From Furcasterigmium furcatum (taxonomy: Eukaryota > Ascomycota > Sordariomycetes > Glomerellales > Plectosphaerellaceae), in contig BCIA01000004.1 in NCBI GenBank assembly GCA_001599815.1, forward strand, positions 3,374,082-3,438,081: a stretch of 64,000 nt of DNA. Reading direction: 5' to 3'. The notes under the pieces were generated by a model. That model saw only the letters and a program-made list of their open reading frames with translations, had not been told where the DNA came from and did no database searches. The stretch's first letter is position 1, and every line of letters starts with the position of its first letter. Below are positions 10,044 to 20,498 of this stretch, piece by piece. The position numbers were made by a program, and so were the translations under genes.

Positions 10044-11641
10044 ATGACCTCCCTCCTGAGTCCTCTCTTTCGGTCGAGTGCCGCAGTCACAACAGTCAAC
10101 TTGAACACTATCACAGCCCGGTCTTTCCATACTACGACCATGAGCCTGACAAACAAGCTCAAGCCTGCAGCCCGTGTGGCTGGCCGGAGGCAGGATGTTT
10201 GGTGAGCCAAGAGTCCAGCCTCACTCTCCTTCCCTCGTCGAGGCATATGTGATGGACGCGGGCTTATCTTCCCAGGTCCATCGTCAACGAGGCCGCCGCC
10301 GCTTCTCCCAACCAGCCCATCGTCAACATGGGCCAGGGCTTCTTCGGCTACAATCCGCCCAAGTTCATCCTGGACGCCGCCAAGGCTGCCCTCGACCGCG
10401 TCGAGTGCAACCAGTACAGCCCGACCAAGGGCCGGCCACGCCTCAAGAAGGCCATCGCCGATGCTTACTCCCCGTTCTGGGGACGCCAGATTGACCCCGA
10501 GACCGAGGTCACCATCACCACCGGTGCCAATGAGGGTGAGCCGGGAATGAGAGCCTCAATTGTGACGCTCATGTACTGACTGACTAGGTATGCTGAGCGC
10601 TTTCATGGCCTTCATCGAGGAAGGCGACGAGGTCATCATCTTCGAGCCCTTCTTCGACCAGTACATCAGCAACATCGAGATCCCTGGCGGCAAGATTGTT
10701 TACGTCCCGCTTCACCCTCCCAAGGACGGCGCTGTGAAGACCTCGTCTGCGGCCAACTGGACAATCGACTTTGACGAGCTCGAGGCCGCCATCTCCCCGA
10801 GGACTAAGATGATCGTTCTCAACACTCCCCGTGAGTCATCCATCCCTATCTGAGTGATCGCGCCCTAATGTCACCAGAAAACCCCGTCGGCAAGGTCTTC
10901 AGCAAGGAGGAGCTGCAGCGTATCGGCGACCTCTGCGTCAAGAACGAGATCATCATCCTCTCCGATGAGGTCTACGATCGCCTCTACTACGTCCCCTTCA
11001 CCCGCATCGCTACTCTCTCCCCCGAGGTCGCCCGCCTGACCATCTCCGTCGGTTCGGCAGGAAAGAACTTCTACGCCACGGGCTGGCGCGTCGGCTGGCT
11101 CATGGGCCCCGCCGAGCTCATCCAATACGTTTCCGCGGCACATACGCGCATCTGCTACTCCTCCGTTTCCCCCTTGCAGGAAGCCTGCGCTGTCGGTACG
11201 TACTCCCCCTGAACCTCCCCGGATGAGCGCTCCGATTAACATCCCCCAGGCTTTGAGGAGGCAGACAAGCACGGGTTCTGGGACGAAACCGTCACGGAGA
11301 TGAAGGGCAAGATCGACCGCTTCAACGAGGTCTGGGACGAGCTCGGCCTGCCCTACTCGGAGCCCGAGGGAGGCTACTTCGTCCTCGTCAACATGGCCAA
11401 GGTCAAGCTGCCCGAGGACTACCCCTACCCGCCGCACGTCGCCAGCCGCCCCCGCGACTTCAAGCTCACCTGGTTCCTCATCCAGGAGGTCGGCGTCGCC
11501 GCCGTCCCGCCGACCGAGTTCTACACGGACAAGAACGCGCACATTGCCGAGGACTACATCCGGTTCGCGGTGTGCAAGACGGACGACGTGCTGGAGACCG
11601 CCAAGGAGAGATTGAGGGGCCTGAAGAAGTATATCCAGTAG
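10044..11641 (+). CDS. BNA3: Kynurenine-oxoglutarate aminotransferase, mitochondrial
   Basis: Five exons: 10044-10201, 10276-10535, 10588-10830, 10878-11195 and 11250-11641, giving 456 residues. It is a fold-type I PLP enzyme that transaminates kynurenine to kynurenic acid. Seen: a Ser/Arg/Thr-rich presequence (MTSLLSPLFRSSAAVTTVNL) suggesting mitochondria; the substrate segment NMGQGFFGYNPP; TPQNPVGKVF, which keeps the PLP-contacting Asn; SDEVYDRLYY; and the catalytic lysine in GSAGKNFYATGWRVGW. Every junction restores the frame across these motifs. A second ATG (MSLTNKLKP, near 10140) could give a cytosolic form without the presequence, as seen in some eukaryotic aminotransferases; that is inference. 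Confidence 0.93.
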
Positions 11642-11751
11642 ACTGGCGAGAGGCAAAATAGACCGTTCGTGGGATTGAAGCAACCGGTGCGCCCTGACTG
11701 TGAGTGATGCTATTCCTCGACTATGCCTTTCCGATCCCTCGCAGAAGTACT

Positions 11752-12559
11752 TCAGCAGCTGTTCTCCTCAGCATCCTCCACAGGCACCCCAAGGGCCACC
11801 TTCAACTCCTTCTTCCATTGACGAAACGGTTTCTTTCCCTCTCTCAACTCTCCGTAGAACTTCCGGAGTGGCTCTGGAAGCTGTTTTACGTCCAAAAGCC
11901 CGTCGTCGTCAACATATAGCTCCATGTATGCGATCATCGCAATCGCGAAGGCACCAATGCGCTTCCCCGAATCCCGCGCGAACAGACGCAGAAACGCTTC
12001 TAGTAAGATCTGAGACTTGGGGACGACGACGACGACTGGATCTTGGCTAGGTTTGAAGAACCCCGAACCCCGACCTGGCCGCCAGGGTGGGAGGCAGCGT
12101 TGATCAGACGCGAAGACGAAGTGCGATGGGAGCTTCTGTAACTCCGGGGAAGAGAAAGACTCTCGAATTGGTGGTAAAAACCAAAGCGTCTCGGATTGTA
12201 GATAAATCCCCACCGTCACTTCAGAGGACTTGATGTGGACATGGAATGCCGGGGGCGGCGTGGTCCTCTCCTGGGAGCTGGAGGGGCAGACGTCTGGACT
12301 CGAGCAATGAGTGAGAGTTTTAAATTGAGTTAGAGCCTCCTTTGATGTCTCCTCACTGTCATCCGGGATGACAAAGTCAATTGACTCGCGGGAGGTCAGC
12401 CCAAGGTCTGGAGGTTTCTCGATCGAGAACACTCACACCGATGATGGAGGGGACGCCATGGACGTTGAGAAGGCAGTGGCCCCAGAGAACACAGGGAACC
12501 TGGGCCGAGAAGAGAGCTCGCGCAATGGAAATCACAAAGAGTTCCGAAGTGTCTGCCAT
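11752..12559 (-). CDS. Nucleotidyltransferase-like fungal protein of unknown function
   Basis: Exons (minus strand) 12559-12437 and 12384-11752 give 251 residues. The join reads LNVHGVPSIIG then SIDFVIPDD, and the 52-nt intron has GTGAGT, a GCTGACC branch site and a terminal AG. The first 60 residues (PCVLWGHCLLNVHGVPSI followed by DFVIPD) resemble the Gly-containing loop and the Asp-x-Asp-like strand of small nucleotidyltransferase-fold proteins that are abundant and mostly uncharacterised in ascomycetes. A clean catalytic DxD is not visible, so activity is doubtful. Further downstream are FHVHIKSSEVTVGIYLQSE and TLWFLPP. Start is the only good ATG in the first-exon frame. Product function is not known. 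Confidence 0.75.
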
Positions 12560-13527
12560 TCTTGCCTTGCATTACTCTTCCACCCTGATGTCCAAGAGCG
12601 TTCATTACGATGGTTGCGGCGACGTTTTGTGTCGCTTCTATGCAAGGGCCAGCAGCCTGAAAAGGGGCATTGGATCTCATTGGATTGGCCGACTTGAAGG
12701 AAGCTCCGTCGTCCACGGAACCAGACGACTCCGACTGGAGGCGTGAGCCATCATTACATCCTTCCTGCATGACTGCCCCGGCGCAGTAATCGACATATGC
12801 TTCGTCCATGGTCTCACGGGTAGTCGACGATCTGCGTGGTCGACTCGCGGACACTCAAAGCCATGGCCTGCGACCTTGTTTCCGGGAGAGCTTGACAGGG
12901 CTTACATTCTTGAAACAGGAAGCGGCGCAAGGCGTCTAGTCGTTATTAAATACGGTGCCGAGAGAGAGCCTGCATTGCATCAGGCCTCGGGTACTCATGG
13001 ATGGATCCGGGAGATCTCGTGAACACATGGAAGGTGAAGGGTTCGCCTGACTCAGGGGCTCATCCTGGCTGGCAGCATCGTGCACAAGTGTTATCTTATC
13101 AGCTGCAGTCTGGTCCCCACACCTGCATTAGCGAGGTAAGCCTGACCAACCAGAGTACACGGAATTGGGCCTGGACTCCGAATCGGCCGATATCGCCACC
13201 CGGCGGCTCCTGTGGCCCGTGCGGCTCCAATCGAGTCACATCTTACCCCACACTTTGGCTCTTCCAGATATTTTCCTCTCCGATGCGCCGGCGTTGCCCA
13301 GACACAATCTTCCAGCAGCCGCCTCCCAGTCATCCACCGTCAACTCTCCTTCCGACCGCCCATCGATTGACCTTGGGATTGGTGCCAGTTCTTGACGGAG
13401 CGCTCGTCGACAGAAAACGACCCTGCTCTCTGAAAAGAGGCTCTCGGGATTCTCTTCTCTTCCCCTTGTCGTTTCTTTTATCTTTATTCCTCTCCACTCC
13501 ACTCCACCGCTGCCGACCTCGCCCACG
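12560..13527. other. Divergent promoter region upstream of ILV2
   Basis: Nearly 1 kb without a supportable gene. It contains a CPC1/GCN4-type heptamer (listed separately) and a long CT-rich tract (about 13,435-13,510) just before the ILV2 start, typical of strongly expressed fungal genes. Confidence 0.4.
13048..13054 (+). promoter_or_regulatory. TGACTCA, CPC1/GCN4-type site
   Basis: A perfect TGACTCA heptamer lies 474 bp upstream of the ILV2 ATG. This is the consensus for the bZIP regulator of general amino-acid control (Gcn4 in yeast, CPC-1/CpcA in filamentous fungi). ILV2 is a classical target in yeast. Binding here is inferred from sequence and context only; a heptamer occurs by chance about every 16 kb. 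Confidence 0.4.
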
Positions 13528-15813
13528 ATGATGCTCCGAACCCGCCACGCCGCCCGCGCCCTCCAGGCCGTGGCGCAGAAGCCCGTCAGCCGGTCATTCA
13601 CAACATCTTCAGCTGTTGCAGCTGTCCAGGCCACGAAAAAGACGCCTGCCGGTGTGAGGACCCAGACTACGTCTGCGACGACCCCTGCTCCGTATGTTCT
13701 CTCGCTTCCTTGAGCTCCAGTACCCGTGGTGGTGTTGAGTCACAAGAGGACAACGATACTAACCTCACTCCCAACAACAGCGAAGTTCGAAGCCAGCCAG
13801 CCGCCAGCTTCAACGCCGAGCCCGAACGCGGCCATGTCCAGCCCCTCGTCAACCCCCGCGCCCCTGAGATGGACGAGTCGTACGTTGCTGTGCCTGTCAG
13901 ACCACTTACCGGTTCAATTGGCTCACATTTAACCACAGCTTCATTGGCAAGACCGGCGGCGAGATCTTCCACGAGATGATGCTTAGGCATGGCGTGAAGC
14001 ACATCTGTACGAGAAATACACCAATCCGCAGCCCTTATCGCAGGCCACTAACACCATCACAGTCGGTTACCCCGGTGGAGCTATTCTGCCCGTTTTCGAT
14101 GCCATCTACAACTCCAAACACTTCGACTTCATCCTCCCCCGTCACGAGCAGGGCGCCGGCCACATGGCCGAGGGCTATGCCCGCGCCTCTGGCAAGCCCG
14201 GTGTCGTCCTCGTTACATCCGGCCCCGGTGCCACCAATGTTATCACTCCCATGCAGGATGCCTTCTCCGACGGTACTCCCATGGTCGTCTTCTGCGGTCA
14301 GGTCGTGACCTCCGCCATTGGCAGCGATGCCTTCCAGGAGGCCGACGTTGTCGGTATCTCCAGGGCGTGCACCAAGTGGAACGTCATGGTTAAGAACATC
14401 GCCGAGCTGCCGCGCCGCATCAACGAGGCTTTCGAGATCGCCACCAGCGGCCGCCCCGGCCCTGTCCTCGTCGATCTCCCCAAGGATGTCACCGCCAGCG
14501 TCCTGAGGAGAGCCATTCCCACCGACACCACCATCCCCTCCCTGCCGAGCGCTGCCTCCAAGGCCGCCGTCTCCCTCCTGAGGAAGCAGCTCGATGCCTC
14601 CATCAAGCGCGTCGCCAACCTCGTCAACGTCGCCAAGCAGCCCATTATCTACGCTGGCCAGGGTGTCATCCAGTCCGAGGGCGGTGTCGAGATCCTGAAG
14701 GAGCTCGCCGACAAATGCTCCATCCCCGTCACCACCACTCTGCACGGCCTGGGCGGTTTCGATGAGCTCGATGAGAAGTCCCTGCACATGCTCGGCATGC
14801 ACGGTTCCGCATACGCCAACATGGCCATGCAGGAGGCCGATCTCATCATTGCCCTTGGTGCCCGCTTCGACGATCGTGTCACTCTCAACATCTCCAAGTT
14901 CGCCCCAGGCGCCAAGGCCGCGGCCCTCGAGGGCCGTGGCGGTATCGTCCACTTCGAGATTATGCCCAAGAACATCAACAAGGTCGTCCAGGCTGTCGAG
15001 GCCGTCGAGGGCGATGTCGCCACCAACATCAACATGCTTCTTCCCCAGCTCACTGCCAAGTCCATGGATGACAGGAGTGAGTGGTTCGGCAAGATCAATG
15101 AGTGGAAGTCCAAGTGGCCCCTGTCGGACTACGAGAAGACTGAGCGCAACGGTCTCATCAAGCCCCAGGCCCTGATCGAGGAGCTCAGCAACCTCACCGC
15201 CGACCGTAAGGAGAACACCTACATCGCCACCGGCGTCGGCCAGCACCAGATGTGGACCGCCCAGCACTTCCGCTGGAGGCATCCCAGGTCCATGATCACC
15301 TCGGGTGGTCTCGGCACCATGGGCTACGGCCTGCCCGCCGCCATCGGCGCCAAGGTCGCCCAGCCCGACGCCCTCGTCATCGACATTGACGGCGACGCGT
15401 CCTTCTGCATGACTCTGACCGAGCTTGGCACAGCCGCGCAGTTCAACATTGGCGTCAAGATCATCATCCTGAACAACGAGGAGCAGGGCATGGTCACGCA
15501 ATGGCAGAACCTCTTCTACGAGGACCGATATGCCCACACCCACCAGGTCAACCCTGATTTCATGAAGCTGGCAGACGCCATGGGTGTCAAGGGCAGGAGG
15601 CTCATCAAGCCCGAGGAGACCAAGGAGGCCCTCCAGTGGCTCATCGACTCTGACGGCCCCGCCGTCCTCGAGGTCGTCACCGACAAGAAGGTCCCCGTCC
15701 TGCCGATGGTGCCGACGGGCAAGGGCCTGCACGAGTTCCTGACGTGGGACAGCGCGAAGGACAAGGCGAGGCGCGAGCTGATGAGGGAGAGGACGTGCGG
15801 CAAGCACGGCTAA
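13528..15813 (+). CDS. ILV2: Acetolactate synthase (acetohydroxyacid synthase), catalytic subunit
   Basis: Exons 13528-13691, 13781-13879, 13939-14006 and 14063-15813 encode 693 residues. The enzyme condenses pyruvate with pyruvate or 2-ketobutyrate, the first shared step of valine, leucine and isoleucine synthesis, in mitochondria. Seen: a basic presequence ending near RSFTTSSAV; FGYPGGAILPVFDAIY across the last splice; the catalytic glutamate in RHEQGAGHMAEGYA; an FAD/β-domain region; and the TPP-binding stretch from GDAS to LNNEEQGMVTQWQ. Exon phases are consistent with all motifs. The residue after GQV, a Pro in yeast (P192) and plants (P197) that governs sulfonylurea sensitivity, is Val here (CGQVVTSAIG). 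The Trp of MVTQWQ, another herbicide-contact position, is unchanged. Confidence 0.97.
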
Positions 15814-16693
15814 GTGTCTCCGTCTCCCAGTTTCTGTCTTTTCTGTTCCAAGTCATCAGCGCCATGCGTTCCCGCCGCTATTTACCACACCATGTGCCTG
15901 ATCTTCTCCCGGGAGGCGGGAAAGGTCGGTTCCGGGGTCCATCCCGCGCCTGCTTCCAGCAGCAGATCTGCCGCCAAAAAAGTATGATGCATTGTTCCGC
16001 ATTTCGGACCGGGGAGGATTGGTCCTCTTCCACAGGCTCAAGGGTTTTTATCGTTCTGGGTGTTTTTCGTCCTCGTCTCACGCTGGGGAAGACGAGCAAA
16101 AGGGTTCCATCTGGGGGAGGAGGAAGGAGAGTAGGGAGTGCAAGAAATTGTACATATAATGACGGATTTGAATGCCCAAAAGCTGTAAAACACCATCCCC
16201 TCGTCCCGCTCAACGTCCATGCATGTGGCTTACCTGACAGGCGTCGCTATGCCGGTTCTGTCGACGACTGGCACTTACCGGCTCGCCTGGAACCGCCGGG
16301 AGCCCTGCTGGGGCGTCAGCACCGCGACCCAGTGCAGCGTTTTCCATCTGCTGATGGCAGCCCTCCGGGACTAGGAAATGGTGGCGCTGAGCCAAAATTA
16401 AGTTGGTCGCAGGTCCCGGGGCGGCGTGTAAGTGGTGCGATCAGCCGCATGCGGCGGTCGAGGAGGGCGCGCCCAGATCCAGCCCGTTCGGCGTGTCTTG
16501 GAGTTAACATGGCGAGACCTGGCGGCGGATTGAGCGGCACTTCGATCTGAGGTGCCTAACCTTAAAGAACAGGGCTGGAAGGGGGCTTTTGGTTTAAAGC
16601 AATGCCCGCTCCCACGGCGCCGGGTTGTGGTGGTGTCTGGGATCCCATGTTGCTGTTATGTTCCCCCTGAACGGTCAACCAGGCCCCTGAGGA
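15814..16693. other. Intergenic stretch after ILV2
   Basis: About 880 bp between same-strand genes. It holds the ILV2 3' UTR and the promoter of the next gene. Open frames on both strands lack motifs. No repeat stands out. Confidence 0.35.
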
Positions 16694-18729
16694 ATGGATG
16701 ACAGCACGAAGCGACGCGACAACGACTTGGAGATGGGGCCCGAGCAGAGCACGCATGAGAATGCGGCGCCAACTCCCTCGACAGGTATGTTTCTGACACA
16801 CACACCCCTTGAAAGGGCATCTGCTGAGTCTCTCTCTAGATCCCGGCATTGGGCCGCCTCACCCATCGCCCGTCATATCCGAGAAAGACCCCGGGTCACC
16901 CCGATCGCAGCACCGGTTCCGCGGAGCCGTAGGGCGGAAACGATCGTATCGAAAGCTCCTATTCCCGATGCTGGTGCGATGGTCGTTCATCATGATGCTC
17001 GTTGCGGGCATGTACGCTGTCCTGTACAGCTACTCGAACAGGATCGTCATGTCGCGCGGGGATAAACGCATCTTCAATGCCCTGGTGACGGGCATCGCCA
17101 TCGGCCTCGCCTTGCTGACGATCAGCTTCCTGAACCACATCGTTATCGACCTGAGATGGTGGATGCTGGGCCGCAGGTTCCGGTCGAGGAGAAAGGTGCA
17201 GGCCATCTTGCACGCGCACAGCTTGAGGCAGGCCGTGATCCTGGCCTACTCGTCCAGGAGATTGACGATGCACATGATTGCCCTGTCGTGGGTGGTTCTG
17301 CTGCTTGTATGTGTCCCCCTTAATATCTAGTCCTTCGTCCCTGACACACCCCCAGTTATCCCAAGTTGCCCTCGCCTCCATCAACCTCTGCTTCTCCCTC
17401 GAGTCCAACGAAGTCTTCGCCCTCCGGCTACCCGGCAACGTGTCCATCCCCAATCTCTCCGTCATCCAGACAACCCAGGTGGTGACGTCCTCAAAGTCCC
17501 TCGGGGCTCAGCAGTACACAGCCAACAGCTTCGGCACCATTTCCCTCGCCTTCAGCGACGGCAATCTGGACGCGATCCCGAAACCCGGCACGCTCTTCTA
17601 CGCCGACGACGACCTCGTCTACTGCGATATAGACATCGGCGCCTGCAAGTACCTCTTCCACGAGGCCAACGCCGAGGCCATGGCCGACCCTGACAAGATC
17701 CCCATCAAGGCCGCGACGGACCGCACCGTCCACGTCGGCGCCGAGTGCGAGTCCTACCCCGTCCTTCTCGGCGGCGACGGCGCCTCCCCCACCGTCACGA
17801 TCGACCTGCGCAACGGCCGCGGCGGGCGGCAGAACGTCTCCATCCCCGTCCAAGGCGGCTCCGACCAGTCGACCTTCTTCACCGACACCTCCACCCCCTG
17901 CGGCCGCGGGTGCGCGGAGATCACGATCCTCGAGGCCTCGACGACCGCGCAGCCTTGGCTGTACAACTGCACCGTCACCATCGGGCCCGTCGAGAACGCC
18001 CTGATCCCGGAACACGAGCTCGGCGACCCGCTGGCGCAGATGGCCGCGGCCGGCATCGCGCTGCAGGGCTACGCGTCGGCCACGCCGGGGGCCATGAGGG
18101 GCAACGTGTCCGGCGCGGACCTGCCCGTGCAGGCGCAGGTGTACCCGTCCGAGTCGTCGTGGGGGTCGCCGGTGAACGGGTCGACGGTGATCATGGCGTA
18201 CGTGCTGAGCCGGTTCGCCGTCGGCGTCGTGGGCATCGCGGCCGAGAGTTCGGAGAACAACAACCCTTTCACGGTGGCGGGGATGGCGCCGCACATCGGC
18301 ATCAGGGTCAAGATGGAGCACTGGGGGATCGTGCACGCGATCCTGATCCTAACGGCGGTCGTGCAGCTCGTCATGGGCATCGCGGTGGCGTGGATCTCGA
18401 ACCTGGTCGTCATGCCCGACTCCGCGCCGGTCGCGGAGGCGCAGGTGCTGAGGGCGATGATGCCGGACGGCGAGCGGGGGGGACGGCTGAGGAAGGGGGA
18501 TTCCGGGCGGAGGGGCGGCGGCAGCTATGAGGGGAGGAAGACGGTCTGGATATACAGGGATGAGCACGTCGGCGGCGGAGTGTATGATTTGTTCATGCAA
18601 GAGGAGCAGGTTGCCGTGCCTGTGGGCGAGAAGAGGTCGTTGTTCTGGTGGTCGAGGGGGAAGGAGAGGAGGCCATCACAGGAGTCCCAGGACTCGCGGA
18701 CGTCTCGGGGGAGCATGGCGAGTATGTAG
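16694..18729 (+). CDS. Four-TM fungal membrane protein with glycosylated loop, function unknown
   Basis: Exons 16694-16784, 16840-17306 and 17356-18729 encode 643 residues. The N-terminal 70 residues are polar and cytosolic-looking. Three hydrophobic spans follow: WSFIMMLVAGMYAVLYSY, NALVTGIAIGLALLTISFL, and MIALSWVVLLLLSQVALASI, the last formed across the second intron. A long loop of about 330 residues has several N-x-S/T sites (NVSIPNLS, YNCTV, GNVSG) and many Cys, so it is probably extracytosolic. A final span, VHAILILTAVVQLVMGIAV, precedes a basic tail. This layout recurs in lineage-expanded ascomycete membrane proteins with no assigned role. I do not recognise a catalytic motif. Confidence 0.8.
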
Positions 18730-18972
18730 ATACAGCGGCAGGTCACGGAAGGAATTCACACGGCAGAGATGCAGGTGCCCATGCGATGAGTTGTACAAGG
18801 TCTCTGACAACATGAGGGTGAGCTGTTAAAATAGTCGAATAACCAACATCTGCTTCCTCTGTGTGCACAGACCTGGGCTCAGAATGATCACATCGACCGG
18901 ACATACGATCAAGCCTCAGGAAATTGAGATGGCCGCTCTCTTAACTTGAGCAAATCGAGATGAAGTCTCTGT

Positions 18973-19114
18973 TGATGTTAGAATATTGAGATGGCTTCTA
19001 ACTCAAATCAGATATATTTCAAGGACTATCTAATCGGCTTCAAGCAGCTCTAAAGACAGCCTATCTGAACGGTAATACCACTAGACCGGCTTTGTCTTCT
19101 CCGGCTGTCAGGGG
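18973..19114 (+). repeat. Left arm of long inverted repeat
   Basis: Its reverse complement aligns with 20818-20958 at roughly 87% identity with one single-base gap, starting with the shared CCCCTGACAGCCGGAGAA. Most of the differences are transitions. Weaker similarity continues outward to about 18920. The arm sits outside copy A of the 2EXR family. It could be the terminal inverted repeat of an old DNA transposon, or a duplicated segment in inverted orientation. Confidence 0.85.
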
Positions 19115-19161
19115 GGCAAAGAGGCAAAAAGAGAATGCAAGGTTATACCTCAGGTCATTGT

Positions 19162-19234
19162 CATTCACTCTGTGGTTGCTGTATTAGCCAGAACCTTCCA
19201 GGGCCCTAGGCTGCGGGCAACCACAGAGTGAATG
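19162..19234. repeat. 18-bp perfect inverted repeat with short loop
   Basis: CATTCACTCTGTGGTTGC at 19162-19179 is exactly reverse-complementary to 19217-19234, with 37 bases between. It would form a stable hairpin if transcribed or extruded. It lies inside the larger inverted-repeat unit, between the left arm and the 2EXR copy A. Confidence 0.85.
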
Positions 19235-19407
19235 GAGTACTACAGGTATTTAATTCACTTACTACCACTGTACTTAGAATTCAAGCATGACCTCTCCCAG
19301 ACTCCCACACCCTTGAACTCCCCGTGTCACTCTGCACCCATCATCCACCTGCACATCGCTGGTCAATCCTCCTTATCAACAACCCACTCTGTTTACAACT
19401 CCTCAAG

Positions 19408-19519
19408 CTGACTCTTGCTTAAGCTGGCACCTCCTCAAGCCGACACCTCCTCGAGCTGAATCTTCCTCGACCCGACACCTCCTCGAGCCGACACTTCCTC
19501 GAGCTAACTCCTCGTTGAC
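19408..19519 (+). repeat. 16-bp tandem repeat array, about seven units
   Basis: Units of 16 bp such as CCGACACCTCCTCGAG (19440-19455, 19472-19487) and CCGACACTTCCTCGAG (19488-19503) follow each other, the outer units being more degenerate. Sequences related to each other (around ACAACCCACTCTGTTTACAA at 19379 and ACAACCCGCTGCGTTTGCAA at 19517) flank the block. It ends about 45 bp before the ATG of 2EXR copy A, so it probably belongs to its 5' leader or core promoter. Confidence 0.8.
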
Positions 19520-19563
19520 AACCCGCTGCGTTTGCAACTCCTCCTCCATCCCCCAAAGTCGCC

Positions 19564-20498
19564 ATGGTCCACCACGCGCAGCACCTCATCAAGCTCGCCA
19601 AGTCCCGCCGCCGCGAGCGCAAGAAAAAACGCGAAGCGCAACGCCGCGAAGAGTTGGAGGCTATCGTCCTCTCCGCCCTCCAGGAGAAGCAAGATGGTCG
19701 GGTCCCCCCTGCCAAAGATGAGGGTAAGTTGCCTTCCGGTTCCACACTTAGCCACCGTGTCGGTGTTGTTGTGTTCCCTTGCCGACTGAACATGACATAG
19801 CAGTCTCGTCGCCCTCGTTCCCCAAGTTTATGGAGCTGCCCGCCGAGCTTCGCAGGGCCATCTAGAAGATGGCTCTCCCAGGCCAGCGCATCTTCGAGAT
19901 CTACATCGAGGATGACGAAGAAATGATAGGGAGTCGCAGACTGCGCGTACTCAACCCTCACCCCCCACCTGCTATCCGGGGAGTCTGCAAGGAATCGTGG
20001 CAGATCACCGACGAGAATGGAAAGATCCGTCTCGGGCCCAACATCCACAGTGGCACCGGGGGATACTGGTTCAACCCAGAAGTCGACATGGTGTACACTT
20101 TGCAAACCAGGCACACCTGCTACAGCCCGTACGTTGACCCTTTTTGGGACTCAGAGCTTTACCTGCCGTGGGTTAACTGGGAAGACATCCGTCACGTCGC
20201 ATGCGAATGGTCCTTGGTTGACATAGACCCGGAGTGGGTGTTTCGGTTGTTCCCCAACGTTGAAACTGTCACGGCCGTGGTTGACACTTTCAAGCTGGGC
20301 AACAAACTGGACCCCCAGGCGGCCAGACCAGAACTCCTTCCCCTGCTGGACCAGGACATCGTGTCAAAGTCTGGTAACGAATGGGGCTGGTACTCGGATT
20401 TTGTGAGGGAGAAACTCAAGGACGAGAGGCCGGATGGACCTGTTCCGAGGTTGGTGGGGGCTGAGGTCGTTCGCCGAGACAAAACCCAGGCACCATGA
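19564..20498 (+). pseudogene. 2EXR-domain gene, copy A, with a premature stop
   Basis: Exons 19564-19723 and 19801-20498 stay in one frame of 285 sense codons, except for TAG at 19863-19865. In copies B and C this position is Trp within the motif IWE(M/I)xLPG; here the text reads ELRRAI, stop, KMALPGQRIF, so a single TGG-to-TAG change explains it. The N-terminus is the same Lys/Arg-rich helix as in the sisters (HLIKLAKSRRRERKKKREAQ). Downstream are IRGVCKESW and GGYWFNPEVDMVY, the hallmarks of the 2EXR family, a fungal-specific family of unknown function. A downstream ATG right after the stop could start a shortened protein. It lies between the two inverted-repeat arms. Confidence 0.75.

Larger units (their letters stand above)
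18730..19563. other. Non-coding flank with inverted and tandem repeats
   Basis: No gene is supported. The stretch is less GC-rich than its neighbours and contains the left arm of a long inverted repeat, an 18-bp palindromic pair and a 16-bp tandem repeat, each listed separately. It lies directly upstream of the decayed 2EXR copy A. Confidence 0.5.

Noticed and set aside
14035..15807. A 590-codon open frame antisense to ILV2
   Set aside because: It is a by-product of strong codon bias in ILV2 (third-position C). Its translation is Gly/Asp/Val/Leu-rich with no motif, and the sense strand is a certain gene.
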